Shown here piece by piece: positions 1 to 7,598 of a stretch of 64,000 nucleotides of DNA. A program made the position numbers and the translations under genes. Numbering within the stretch: position 1 is the stretch's first letter; every line of letters starts with the position of its first letter. Below the pieces are notes generated by a model that was not told the origin of the DNA, did no database searches, and saw nothing but the letters and a program-made list of their open reading frames with translations. Source of the DNA: Archaeoglobaceae archaeon (GTDB lineage: Archaea > Halobacteriota > Archaeoglobi > Archaeoglobales > Archaeoglobaceae); the NCBI GenBank assembly GCA_027064525.1, contig JAMOPJ010000037.1, positions 1-64,000 on the forward strand, written 5' to 3'.

Positions 1-18
1 AAAAGGGTTGCTCAGCAC

Positions 19-1017
19 ATGAGGAAATACCTTATAATCTACACTCTTCTATCCTTACTGACTGGGTTGATTATCGGTTGCAAGTATTCCCACTTCTTCA
101 AATCGAATCCTAAACTCGTTAAAAACCTCATAGTAACCTTTGCAATTCTGACGATCTACCCTTCTATGGTTCAGCTAAGAACAGAAGAACTTGCGAAATC
201 AGCGAGGATGTTTAAAGAGATAGCGATTTCGATGTTCTTCGTTTTCATAGTCTCACCCATTTTAGCAATGACCTTTGCAAAATTCTTCGGCGATGTTGAC
301 CTCTCCTTGGGATTCGTTACGTCCAACGTAGTCCCAGCATCGAGCGCATCGATAGGATTCGTTTTAATTGCCGAAGGTAACATAGAACTTGCGACGATTC
401 TTGCAGTTTTGAGTCTCTTAGGCTCGTTACCAGCAATTCCTGCATATCTAAGCTTTTACGCGAGCGTTTCGGCCGTAAAAGTTCCGATAGGGAAGATAGT
501 GTCCGCAGTGATCTACACACTCGTAACCCCCTTTATAGCGGGCCAGATAACGAGATGGTTTTTGATTCACAGAAGGCTTAGGGGATTGGGGAAGGAGGAG
601 AAGGTTAAGATGGCTAAAAGGATAGAAGGAAAGCTCAAGCCAATACTGTCTTTGGCTACGATGATCACAATGCTAATTTTAATAGGCTTGCTCGTAGCAA
701 GCAAAGCCGAAGTTGTTGTCGAAAAACCAAGGATAGTTGCGGAAATCGTTATCCTACAATCCGCAATGTTCTTCACCCTCTTCGGAGTTATAACTTTCTT
801 AGACAAAATCTTCAACGTCAGCTACAGCGATCACATGGCTGTAGCCTTCATATCCGCAACTAAGAATCAAAGCGTCGCTGCTGCAATTGCGGTTATGGCT
901 CTAAGTCTGAAATCCGCAATAGTCCCAGCTTTAATACCGATAATACAAGCACCGATAGTTATAGGATATCTACATCTACATCCTTGGCTCAAGAGAATTT
1001 TTAAGGTTTGCAAATAG
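19..1017 (+). CDS. BASS-superfamily membrane permease (ACR3/bile-acid symporter type)
   Basis: A 332-residue, very hydrophobic protein with about ten predicted membrane segments. The repeated VTSNVVPASSASIGFV and SATKNQSVAAAIAV stretches resemble the two crossover regions of bile acid:Na+ symporter and ACR3 arsenite exporters. The Cys that follows Pro in the ACR3 crossover helix is Ala here (VVPASSA), so arsenite export is not supported and the substrate is unknown. It sits alone at the window edge, and its promoter lies outside or in the first 18 bases. The 3' side is a region of decayed genes. I am fairly sure of the superfamily but not of the substrate. Confidence 0.7.
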   Translation: MRKYLIIYTLLSLLTGLIIGCKYSHFFKSNPKLVKNLIVTFAILTIYPSMVQLRTEELAKSARMFKEIAISMFFVFIVSPILAMTFAKFFGDVDLSLGFVTSNVVPASSASIGFVLIAEGNIELATILAVLSLLGSLPAIPAYLSFYASVSAVKVPIGKIVSAVIYTLVTPFIAGQITRWFLIHRRLRGLGKEEKVKMAKRIEGKLKPILSLATMITMLILIGLLVASKAEVVVEKPRIVAEIVILQSAMFFTLFGVITFLDKIFNVSYSDHMAVAFISATKNQSVAAAIAVMALSLKSAIVPALIPIIQAPIVIGYLHLHPWLKRIFKVCK

Positions 1018-1138
1018 ATCACGATGGGCACTAAATGATAATAATTTTATATATTTTTAAAATAAAAATATAAAATTTTAGCCCACTCTGCTTGGTGCTG
1101 TCAAAATAACGAAAAATAAATAACCAGGATAAAACGTA

Positions 1139-1829
1139 TAGGACTCGCACTAAGGCAATTAGTAGATTACGTTAAAGCTACAAAAGTCTTTTGGAGAGAC
1201 GAGAAAGATGTAGAACTTAAAATTTTAGCAACTCTATTATACTTTTCAGGTCTTTCTTTGAGAAAAACAAGTGATTTCTTATCTCTATACGAAGAGATAA
1301 GCCGTGAATCGGATAGCTATCATAGGCTTAAGGAAGTTCTAAAGCGACCAAGAAAGAAGGAAAGATGGCTTATTGCAATAGATTAGACAAAATTAAAGCT
1401 TGAGAAGAAATTAATTTTCGTATGGGATGCTATAGACCTCGATACCAAAGAATGCCATATGGGCCTTCTGAAAGCAGAGGGTGCTTTGAAGCCTACGTTT
1501 TATTAAGAGAGGCTCTGAAATACTGCAAAAATAAGCCAGAAATTCTACTCCGATAAAGCCTCTTGGCTTGTTAAAGGATTAACTTCGGCAGGTAAAACCT
1601 ACATCCATCAAACCTTCGGTAAAACTACGTAGAAAATTTAGAAGACCATTCCAAAATATCAAGAGCTTCTACCTAAATCTCAAAGGATTCGAAGTCTTCT
1701 ATAACTTCTTCAGAGAATCTCTTAAAAATATCCAAGCTACTTCAATTAAAACCTAAAAGGGTCAGCGCCTCTTACCTTAATAGTTTTATCTTAAGTTTTT
1801 TAAAGGCTTTTGCTACTGTTGTGTGGTGA
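1139..1829 (+). pseudogene. Decayed DDE transposase of an archaeal insertion sequence
   Basis: Translated fragments in several frames read LRQLVDYVKATKVFWRDEKD, LKILATLLYFSGLSLRKTS, then KKLIFVWDAIDLDTKECH (a DDE-type catalytic Asp context), and end with KPKRVSASYLNSFILSFLKA before a TGA at 1827. Internal stops (for example TAG at 1384) and several frameshifts break the gene. It belongs to the same transposase type as the fragment at 2268-2477. No clean terminal inverted repeats could be delimited. The gene is clearly non-functional. Confidence 0.7.
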
Positions 1830-1930
1830 CAAAAGTTTTTATTTTTAGTGACGATTATTACTCTATGGTGGCAAGAAGTCTCGATGATACAATTAGAATG
1901 GCTCAGAATGATAATGACGTGCATCAGATT

Positions 1931-2267
1931 ATGCTTACTAGAAGAGATTTTCTCAAATTATTAGGATTTACAGCGTTGAGTATTGGAACTGGAGTAGGAT
2001 TTGCAGGTTGTTCCGGAGGCGGAGCTTCAGGACAAAATGATATTGAATTTAAACCTCCATCAGAAAGTCCTCTCGGAAGTGATTATCGATTATATGATAA
2101 TCCTATTAAGGTTGTATCCGCTCCTGAGGAAATTTATGAAGGTTTGAAAACTTGTATCGCTCAATATCTTTGTATTATTGGTCCCTGGAAATGTCGCTCT
2201 CTGGGTAGATGGTAAGAAAAATCCTATTTACGATTCTGAAAGAATTCGAGAAGCTGTTAAAGAGGAG
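1931..2267 (+). pseudogene. Broken Tat-exported lipoprotein gene
   Basis: From ATG 1931 the product starts MLTRRDFLKLLGFTALS, a twin-arginine signal, followed by a lipobox-like GFAGC, so export and lipid anchoring would be expected. The reading frame runs to about residue 80, then shifts near 2175-2190. In the new frame NVALWVDGKKNPIYDSERI continues to about 2267, where sequence coding for a transposase C-terminus begins. The frame also stays open upstream to 1823, but those residues have no signal-peptide character. The original function cannot be told. The gene appears to have been cut by an insertion sequence and then frameshifted. Confidence 0.5.
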
Positions 2268-2477
2268 TTGGTATCTGTGGGCTTTACAAAGGCTTGGTTT
2301 AAGATACAGGCACGAGACGTTTGGTAGAAGAAACGCTGTAGAAGAATTCTTTTCTCAGCTAAAGAGAGAACAAAGAAGTTTTGGAACAGATTCCCATACA
2401 AGAGTTCCTTTGTTTCAGTTCAGAGCCGGTTAGAGAGCTTTATGGCATTCTATAACTATTGGAGGGTGTCAACTTGA
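2268..2477 (+). pseudogene. Transposase C-terminal fragment
   Basis: The sequence encodes SWYLWALQRLGLRYRHETFG and RRNAVEEFFSQLKR, then after a one-base frameshift FWNRFPYKSSFVSVQS and LESFMAFYNYWR, ending at TGA 2475. This is the C-terminal catalytic part (glutamate in RNAVEEFF) of the same transposase type as 1139-1829. Just after the stop, GTGTCAACTTGACAC is an inverted repeat that could be the right end of the element. Only the 3' end of the IS remains, and it is joined directly to the broken Tat-protein gene. Confidence 0.65.
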
Positions 2478-2492
2478 CACTACCGCTTTTTT

Positions 2493-2820
2493 TCAGCTTA
2501 AAAGCAAATTTATTGTATTCTGCTACGGTCTGGTCTTCCCATTTCCCGTCCTTGTAAACTCCTTGATGCGGGTTATGACATACGAGGCATGTATTCGGCA
2601 TCGTATCCGGGCGTGTTGACCCATACCCGCATGCTTTGGACTCATCGTTTCTTTCAATTGAGGAATCTGCAATGGGTGCACTGCCATGACAGTCGGTAGA
2701 GTTCAGCTTAGAATGCGCAGAACTCAGCATCACCTGCGCACTTGTTGCTCCAACCGCCACACTACTGAAAAAACCGCCAGCGCCAACACTACTGCAATCG
2801 AAAGATGATTCATACCACAT
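2493..2820 (-). pseudogene. Remnant of a multihaem c-type cytochrome
   Basis: The minus strand encodes a hydrophobic, signal-like N-terminus (GGFFSSVAVGATSAQ), then TDCHGS, where the first Cys of a CxxCH haem site is Ser (STDCH), then a complete CLVCH site in NTCLVCHNPHQG. The reading runs into IS-derived sequence after FAFKLKK at about 2493, so the 3' part of the gene is missing. Multihaem cytochromes are common in metal-reducing Archaeoglobales. Truncation and the lost haem ligand argue that this is not functional. Confidence 0.5.
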
Positions 2821-2969
2821 CGCTCCAGATGGCCATGTGATCGAGTAATATATAAACCTTCGAGGTTAATTGAGGGTTTGACAGAGCTAGGAGATTTTAG
2901 GAGGAATAAGAAGAGTTTAAGTTGGCAGGATTATTATATTTTTGAGTTTTCTTTGAGATGGGCGAGCCG

Positions 2970-3026
2970 GTGGCGATGTAACGATGTTGATGAACCTTTA
3001 AATTATATACAACGATGCGTCAACCC
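2970..3026 (+). repeat. Diverged copy of the 60-bp dispersed element
   Basis: This stretch aligns along most of its length with the element at 5550-5609, keeping GTGG, GATG, TGTTGATGAA, TTTAAAT, ATA and ACAA in the same order and spacing, but with many substitutions and about 3 bp less. It lies in a gene-free stretch (2821-3076) downstream of the ABC permease. Homology is likely but weaker than between the other two copies. Confidence 0.45.
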
Positions 3027-3076
3027 TTATCGCTACTTGTCTACCTCTAACCTGACGCGTCTTCACGACTACACCT

Positions 3077-3793
3077 TTAAATCCTCTTTAGCAGAGCTTT
3101 CTCGTGAAGCTTGACGGAAAGGACGAAGAGCAAAGTAGTGTATCCGATCAACACGGCGAAGTCCGTGTAAACTGGGAAGAATGGTTTTAATCCTACGCAA
3201 AACCTTGCGATGTCTGTGAAATACGTTAGCGGGGAGAGAAACGCTAAGATTTTCCCAAGCCATGGTAGGTTGTCTATTGGAATGAATATCCCGCTTATGA
3301 ATATCATCGGAAACCTCACGAGCGCGGAGATCATCATGACGGTCGCTGGGATGTTTGAAGGATAGGCAGAGAACAGCAAACCCAAACTTGAGAAACAAAC
3401 TGCAGATACAACTATCCCCAAGATTATCAGAGGATTTACAGATATTCCGACTCCGAACGCTATCGCAAGGGGAATTGCGGAGAGCAGAATTCCAAAGATG
3501 GAAGAAGCTATTATGTCTCCGAGAATTATCGTTTTCACGTCTATAGGGTAAGTCAGGAGTCTTTCCAAAGTTCTCATCTGCCCCTCCCAAGGTGCTACGA
3601 CTGGAGAGACAGATGTTGAAGCGAAGAAAACAGTCATAGCAATCAAGCCAGCCATAAGAAAGTTGAGAGGCAAGTCTCTGCCGATCCAGAAAGCTAAGAA
3701 TAGGAATATCGGCAGTAAAATCCCGAAGATGACGACCGGTCCTTTCGAGTAGTATATTAAAATATCCTTTTTGGCTATAGCTAAAGCCCTCAT
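3077..3793 (-). CDS. ABC-2 type transporter permease
   Basis: A 238-residue integral membrane protein with six predicted helices, of the ABC-2 permease type. The IFISGIFIPIDNLPWLGK segment and the following LSPLTYFTDIAR are typical of the last loop of this family. It forms the membrane part of an exporter with the ATPase encoded just upstream; the two reading frames overlap by 4 bp (ATGA), indicating translational coupling. The substrate is unknown. Likely roles are drug, lipid or ion export, possibly under the adjacent Lrp-type regulator. Confidence 0.85.
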   Translation of the reverse strand: MRALAIAKKDILIYYSKGPVVIFGILLPIFLFLAFWIGRDLPLNFLMAGLIAMTVFFASTSVSPVVAPWEGQMRTLERLLTYPIDVKTIILGDIIASSIFGILLSAIPLAIAFGVGISVNPLIILGIVVSAVCFSSLGLLFSAYPSNIPATVMMISALVRFPMIFISGIFIPIDNLPWLGKILAFLSPLTYFTDIARFCVGLKPFFPVYTDFAVLIGYTTLLFVLSVKLHEKALLKRI

Positions 3794-4683
3794 GCTACCT
3801 CCCCCAAAATCTTAAGGAATGCATCTTCAAGTGAAGGTGACCTCGTGTTTATCGAAACTATTCGAACTCCCCTACTCTTGGCAAACTCTACTATTTTACA
3901 TATAGTTTCGTTAGGATCGGTCGTGTAAACGACGTATCTATCTCCAACCTTTTCACCCTTGAAGTCAACCTCCCTGTCGAACCTAACCTCAACCGCAACG
4001 CTCCCTCCTACGAGTTCCTTTATTCCGTCTGGTGTATCCTCAGCGATAATCTTTCCATCTTTGATTATTGCAACCCTATCGCAGAGCAGATCCACTTCAT
4101 CCATGTTGTGAGATGTTAGAAATACCGTAACCCCCTCATCTCTGAGTTCTAACACCTTTCTCCTGAGCATTCTCGCACTTGCCACGTCCAAGCCGGATGT
4201 AGGTTCGTCCAAAAATATTACGTCCGGATTGCATATCAAAGCCATGCAGAACATCAACCTCTGCTTCATTCCCTTCGAGAACGCCTTAACCTTCGAGTTT
4301 CTAACATCGTAAATACCAAACTCCTTTAAGAGTTTTTCACCCCTCCTTTCCGCAGTTTTCTTATCGAGTCCGTAGAGCTGGGATGCAAGCATTAGATTTT
4401 GCCAAGCGGTTAGGTCGGGATAAACGTTCGAAACTTCTGGTAAAACGCCAACCTTCTCTCTCGCTTTAATGGGTTCCTTTGCAACATCGTAACCGCAAAC
4501 GAACGCCTTTCCTTTGTCTGGTCTTATCAATCCCGTAAGAATTCTTACGGTTGTCGTTTTTCCCGCTCCGTTCGGACCGAGATAACCGAATATCTCTCCC
4601 TTCCTGACTTTGAACGATATTCCTTTCAAAACTCTTTTACCGTTGAAAGACTTCTCGATATTCTCGACTTTTATCACCGCCAT
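3790..4683 (-). CDS. ABC transporter ATP-binding protein
   Basis: The ATPase partner of the following ABC-2 permease. Walker A is GPNGAGKTT, the Q-loop region follows, the signature is the degenerate FSKGMKQRL, Walker B is DVIFLDEPTSGLD, and the switch His lies in LTSHNMDE. The C-terminal 80 residues are the small accessory domain found in DrrA/CcmA-like exporters. I chose the ATG at 4683 (MAVIKVENIEK) over the GTG at 4692 because other members start just before KVENI. It is divergent from the Lrp gene and shares a promoter region with it. Confidence 0.88.
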   Translation of the reverse strand: MAVIKVENIEKSFNGKRVLKGISFKVRKGEIFGYLGPNGAGKTTTVRILTGLIRPDKGKAFVCGYDVAKEPIKAREKVGVLPEVSNVYPDLTAWQNLMLASQLYGLDKKTAERRGEKLLKEFGIYDVRNSKVKAFSKGMKQRLMFCMALICNPDVIFLDEPTSGLDVASARMLRRKVLELRDEGVTVFLTSHNMDEVDLLCDRVAIIKDGKIIAEDTPDGIKELVGGSVAVEVRFDREVDFKGEKVGDRYVVYTTDPNETICKIVEFAKSRGVRIVSINTRSPSLEDAFLKILGEVA

Positions 4684-4725
4684 TGTGACCACCAGTCGGG
4701 ATGAAATCTTTGGATTGTAAACGAA

Positions 4726-4790
4726 ATAAACCTTTTTCGGTTTATAATCTAAACTATTAAATTTTAAATCGAAACAAGTTTATAAGTTTA
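4726..4790. promoter_or_regulatory. Divergent promoter with inverted-repeat operator
   Basis: Between the ABC operon and the Lrp gene there is a perfect inverted repeat, ATAAACC (4726-4732) and GGTTTAT (4739-4745), with a 6-nt spacer. Its right arm overlaps the minus-strand TATA-like GATTATAAACC. A second TATA-like TTTATAAG (4779-4786) lies about 25 nt before the ATG at 4807, fitting a leaderless mRNA. Autoregulation and control of the exporter by the Lrp protein at the inverted repeat is inferred. Confidence 0.5.
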
Positions 4791-4806
4791 CATTCTATGC
4801 TAAATC

Positions 4807-5376
4807 ATGATTGACGATAAGGATAGAACGATAATAGCAAAGCTTCAAGAGGACGGTAGAACTCCGATTGTGGATATATCGAAGGAGATCGGACTTTCGA
4901 GCATGGGTGCGAAGAAAAGAATAGATAAACTCGTAAAAGAAGGAGTTATAAAGATTAAAGCTCTCGTGAACGCTGATAAATTGGATTTGAAGCTTGCATT
5001 AATTATTATGGAGCTCGAAAGCGGTTCCGCTTTGAGGGAACTTATTAAAAAACTTGAAACCTGTCCCCGCATAATCAAATTTTTCGTCACTACTGGCGCA
5101 TACAATCTCTTTGCCTTAGTTTGGGCAGAGGATTACCACACCCTCGAAAGCATAAGTCTGGAAAGCTGTTCTTTAAGAGCACAAAAAGGAGTAAAGAGAT
5201 TCGAGTTTTATCCGATAATCGAAATCCACTACGATCCCTTTATCGATTTGAAGGTTACCGCGAAAAAGGTGTTCGAAAAACCGCCGTGCGGTGTGGATTG
5301 CCAATCCTGCGTAAGATACGAGAAAAATAAGTGCTTAGGCTGTCCAGCAACGCCCTTGTATAGGGGTAAACTGTAA
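4807..5376 (+). CDS. Lrp/AsnC-family regulator with Cys-rich C-terminal tail
   Basis: Residues 1-60 form the AsnC helix-turn-helix (DRTIIAKLQEDGRTPIVDIS, then KEIGLSSMGAKKRIDKL) and about residues 62-145 the ligand-binding RAM-like domain. The last 30 residues carry CGVDCQSC, KNKCLGC and then PATPLYRG, a pattern C-x3-C-x2-C-x7-C-x2-C like the TRASH and other small metal-binding tails appended to archaeal Lrp proteins. Metal sensing is therefore plausible. It is transcribed away from an ABC exporter, which suggests it controls efflux of a metal or toxic compound (inference). Confidence 0.82.
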   Translation: MIDDKDRTIIAKLQEDGRTPIVDISKEIGLSSMGAKKRIDKLVKEGVIKIKALVNADKLDLKLALIIMELESGSALRELIKKLETCPRIIKFFVTTGAYNLFALVWAEDYHTLESISLESCSLRAQKGVKRFEFYPIIEIHYDPFIDLKVTAKKVFEKPPCGVDCQSCVRYEKNKCLGCPATPLYRGKL

Positions 5377-5431
5377 CATCACAATATTTACGGGCTGAAA
5401 GTCCTTTTACAGTAGTTCCGAAAGTTTGCAA

Positions 5432-5534
5432 TTAGGTTAACCTAAATGGGATTGTGGGTTTTCTGGTTGCCGAATAGTCCCCTTTCCGATCGTTTGAATG
5501 AGGGTTCATCAGCGCGATCATATACCCAAACGAT
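5432..5534. repeat. Perfect palindrome and inverted repeat in gene-free stretch
   Basis: In the gene-free stretch 5377-5733, TTAGGTTAACCTAA (5432-5445) is a perfect 14-bp palindrome. Farther on, ATCGTTTG (5489-5496) is matched by CAAACGAT (5527-5534) with a 30-nt loop. No open reading frame with coding character spans them. They may be protein-binding sites or fragments of a decayed mobile element. Confidence 0.45.
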
Positions 5535-5549
5535 GTTTACACTCACCTG

Positions 5550-5609
5550 GTGGTGATGCAGCACTGTTGATGAAATTATTTAAATCATACACAATGTGAA
5601 GTCACGACC
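5550..5609 (+). repeat. 60-bp dispersed element, intergenic copy
   Basis: Sixty bases starting GTGGTGATGCAGCACTG and ending AGTCACGACC match bases 39029-39088, inside the Cmr cas10 gene, at 55 of 60 positions without gaps. Similarity stops abruptly at both ends, so this is a discrete unit. It contains a TATA-like TTATTTAAATCATA. This copy has an in-frame TGA relative to the cas10 reading frame and is not part of a gene. Confidence 0.8.
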
Positions 5610-5630
5610 GGTTAAGCTTTTGGGAATTGG

Positions 5631-5666
5631 ATCCGCAGGAAAGTTTGGGAGATAAAATCTGCGGAT
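5631..5666. repeat. Inverted repeat, possible hairpin
   Basis: ATCCGCAG (5631-5638) is followed after 20 nt by its exact reverse complement CTGCGGAT (5659-5666). It lies between the 60-bp element and the putative structured RNA and has no coding context. It could form a hairpin in a transcript or be a remnant of a mobile-element end. Confidence 0.4.
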
Positions 5667-5733
5667 ACTGGATTACCAAGATTCGACGATCGTCACCGTA
5701 ACATTTATCTATAATTGAATCTCATTATCACGA

Positions 5734-5800
5734 GGGGCGCCTGTAGGCATTGGTTGTAGCGGTCCCCGCCGTCACCACTGTTATCTGTTTTTGGCGCCCC
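5734..5800 (+). ncRNA. Candidate structured RNA closed by an 8-bp GC stem
   Basis: GGGGCGCC (5734-5741) pairs perfectly with GGCGCCCC (5793-5800). Inside, UGGU...ACCA and GCGG-UCC-CCGC can form a nested stem with a symmetrical internal loop. GC-rich islands in AT-rich thermophile intergenic DNA often mark structured RNAs. A TATA-like TTTATCTATAATT (5703-5715) sits about 25 nt upstream, favouring transcription from the plus strand. No C/D box, kink-turn or canonical ACA end is evident, so no class is assigned. It directly abuts the stop codon of the convergent regulator gene, so a bidirectional terminator is the main alternative. Confidence 0.4.
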
Positions 5801-6112
5801 CTACTTACTGCATCTATCGATCATTCTGGCCATCTCGATCAGCTTCCTCTTTATCGCCTGAGCAACCTTATCTGGATCCTCAGCATAGTAGACGTATCCA
5901 ATCCAACCCTTTTCTATCAGCTTCCTTCCAACTATCCCATCTTTTACCAACCTCTTCAGCCTTTCTCTAACTATTCTAGTGGATAGCTGTAGCTCTTCAG
6001 CTATCTCTCTTACCGTCATTTCTCCCTTCTTCAGCAGGAGCTTGTATATATCAATCTCCGACTTATTGAACTGTAATTGTTTTAGCAACGAGTTTACCCT
6101 ATCGAGCACCAT
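5801..6112 (-). CDS. Winged-helix transcriptional regulator (TrmB/MarR-like)
   Basis: A 103-residue protein with one DNA-binding domain: FNKSEIDIYKLLLKKGEMTV, then REIAEELQLSTRIVRERLKR (recognition helix), then a wing DGIVGRKLIEKGWIGYVYYA. This matches TrmB-type archaeal regulators reduced to the DNA-binding part. I chose the ATG at 6112 because GGTGGTGGGG precedes it; the frame is open up to 6133. It is divergent from the radical SAM gene, with AT-rich TATA-like sequence in the ~90-bp gap, so it may regulate that gene (inference). Confidence 0.75.
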   Translation of the reverse strand: MVLDRVNSLLKQLQFNKSEIDIYKLLLKKGEMTVREIAEELQLSTRIVRERLKRLVKDGIVGRKLIEKGWIGYVYYAEDPDKVAQAIKRKLIEMARMIDRCSK

Positions 6113-6203
6113 GCCCCACCACCTATGATCCAAACATTTATAACTTATGAAATCTAATTTTCATGGGTTGAACGAGCTATAAAAACCTTAGGTGGTGATG
6201 ATC

Positions 6204-7598
6204 ATGGACGCGATGATCGAGTTCTTCAGTCTGATACTATCAAATCCCATCACGAAGAGGGCGATAAAGCACGGCTTGAAGAGAGATAAGAACGGTATCG
6301 TAAAGCTCGACAGGTATCTAAGAGCTTACGCTTACGGTGAAGAGCTGAGAGATTTGGAGTTCAAAGCGCTTAAGAAGCTCATCGAAGCGGGCTTAAAAGT
6401 TTTCGGAGGAGAAAGAGAGGATCTTCTGAAGGAAAGGTTGAAGGATGCGTATTGGAGGAGGGGATTCATAAGCGTTTTGAGAGGGTTGGTGGAGTTCGGG
6501 GTGAGGAAGCCGTTCGTTCCGGGAGCACCGTTTCTAATCGTTTGGGATGTGACGTATAGATGCAATCTGAGATGCAAGCACTGCTACTCCACTGCAGGAA
6601 AGCCTTGGAAGGACGAGCTGAACGAGGAGGAGGCAATGAAAGCTCTGAGAATTTTGGCAGATGCTGGAGTTACCGCGATAGCGTTCAGCGGAGGAGAGCC
6701 ATTGCTGAGGAAGGACTTCTTCGATCTTGCGAGGACAGCGAAGGACTACGGAATGTTCGTTTCCGTAGCGACGAACGGAACACTGCTTAGCAAGGATGTC
6801 GTGAGAAAGCTGAAGGAGTGCGGGGTTTGGTTCGTTCAGATAAGCTTGGACGGAACGAAGGAGACGCATGAGAAGTTTAGAGGGATAGAGGGGATTTACG
6901 AGAAGGTGATCGAGGGTATAAGGAACTGCGTGGAGGAAGGACTCATCACGTGCATCTCCACAACCGCAACGAGGCTCAACTACCACGATGTGCCGAAGGT
7001 GATGGATTTAGCTGAGGAACTTGGAGTTCAGTGGTTCATGCTCTACAACTTCATCCCAGTTGGTAGAGGAGACTTCGAGATGGATCTGAGCGCTAAGGAG
7101 AGGGAGGAGCTTTTGAAGGAGCTCTGGAGAAGGTTGAAAGCCACCGGTATCAACTTCATGTCCACTGCCCCATACTACGCAAGGATTGCGATGCAGGAGG
7201 AGAGCTCGATAGTTCCGACGCACTTTTACAACTCAAACTTGGAGGGAAAGCTTAAGGTTTTGGCGGACTTCATAGGTGGCTGCGGTTGCGGGAGATTCTA
7301 CTTGGCTATGAGGGCTAATGGCAACATCGAGCCATGTGTCTTCTTCCCGCTGACACTCGCGAACATAAAGGACTTCGAGAGTGGGGAAGATTTCCTACGG
7401 TTCTGGAAGGAGAACGACGTGCTGAACGATCTGAGGAACAAGGATGCGATTGAGATCTGCGGAGAGTGCAGATACAGATACGTCTGTGGAGGTTGTAGAG
7501 CGAGAGCTTACGCATACTTCAAAGACTACATGAAGCCCGATCCCGGCTGTATAGTTGTGGAGAAGAGGCTTAAGGCGAGAACTCAATCGACCTCCTAA
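6204..7598 (+). CDS. Radical SAM/SPASM-domain protein
   Basis: After a helical N-terminal region of about 110 residues comes the radical SAM core: [10 protein letters not shown] supplies the three Cys for the SAM-binding [4Fe-4S] cluster, and AFSGGEPLL is the GGE motif. The C-terminus carries a SPASM-type Cys set: CGCG, then [11 protein letters not shown], then [17 protein letters not shown] and a last Cys in PDPGC, for auxiliary clusters. Members of this group include the haem-synthesis enzymes AhbC/AhbD and peptide-modifying enzymes. The N-terminal extension is longer than in AhbC/D and no precursor peptide is visible, so the reaction is unknown. The start at 6204 follows GGTGGTGAT; GTG 6192 and ATG 6198 are alternatives. 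The 3' end overlaps the convergent polyferredoxin gene by 29 bp. Confidence 0.8.
   Translation: MDAMIEFFSLILSNPITKRAIKHGLKRDKNGIVKLDRYLRAYAYGEELRDLEFKALKKLIEAGLKVFGGEREDLLKERLKDAYWRRGFISVLRGLVEFGVRKPFVPGAPFLIVWDVTYRCNLRCKHCYSTAGKPWKDELNEEEAMKALRILADAGVTAIAFSGGEPLLRKDFFDLARTAKDYGMFVSVATNGTLLSKDVVRKLKECGVWFVQISLDGTKETHEKFRGIEGIYEKVIEGIRNCVEEGLITCISTTATRLNYHDVPKVMDLAEELGVQWFMLYNFIPVGRGDFEMDLSAKEREELLKELWRRLKATGINFMSTAPYYARIAMQEESSIVPTHFYNSNLEGKLKVLADFIGGCGCGRFYLAMRANGNIEPCVFFPLTLANIKDFESGEDFLRFWKENDVLNDLRNKDAIEICGECRYRYVCGGCRARAYAYFKDYMKPDPGCIVVEKRLKARTQSTS

Noticed and set aside
1823-1930. Upstream GTG-initiated extension of the Tat-protein remnant
   Set aside because: It begins inside the end of the decayed transposase gene, and a twin-arginine signal must be N-terminal; ATG 1931 fits.
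2878-3114. A 78-codon open frame downstream of the ABC permease
   Set aside because: Composition is not protein-like, no ribosome binding site, and it contains the diverged 60-bp element in a non-coding context.
5734-5800. tRNA or C/D-box RNA for the GC-rich stem
   Set aside because: No D- and T-arm pairing or anticodon loop of the right size can be drawn and no C and D boxes are present; kept only as an unclassified RNA candidate.
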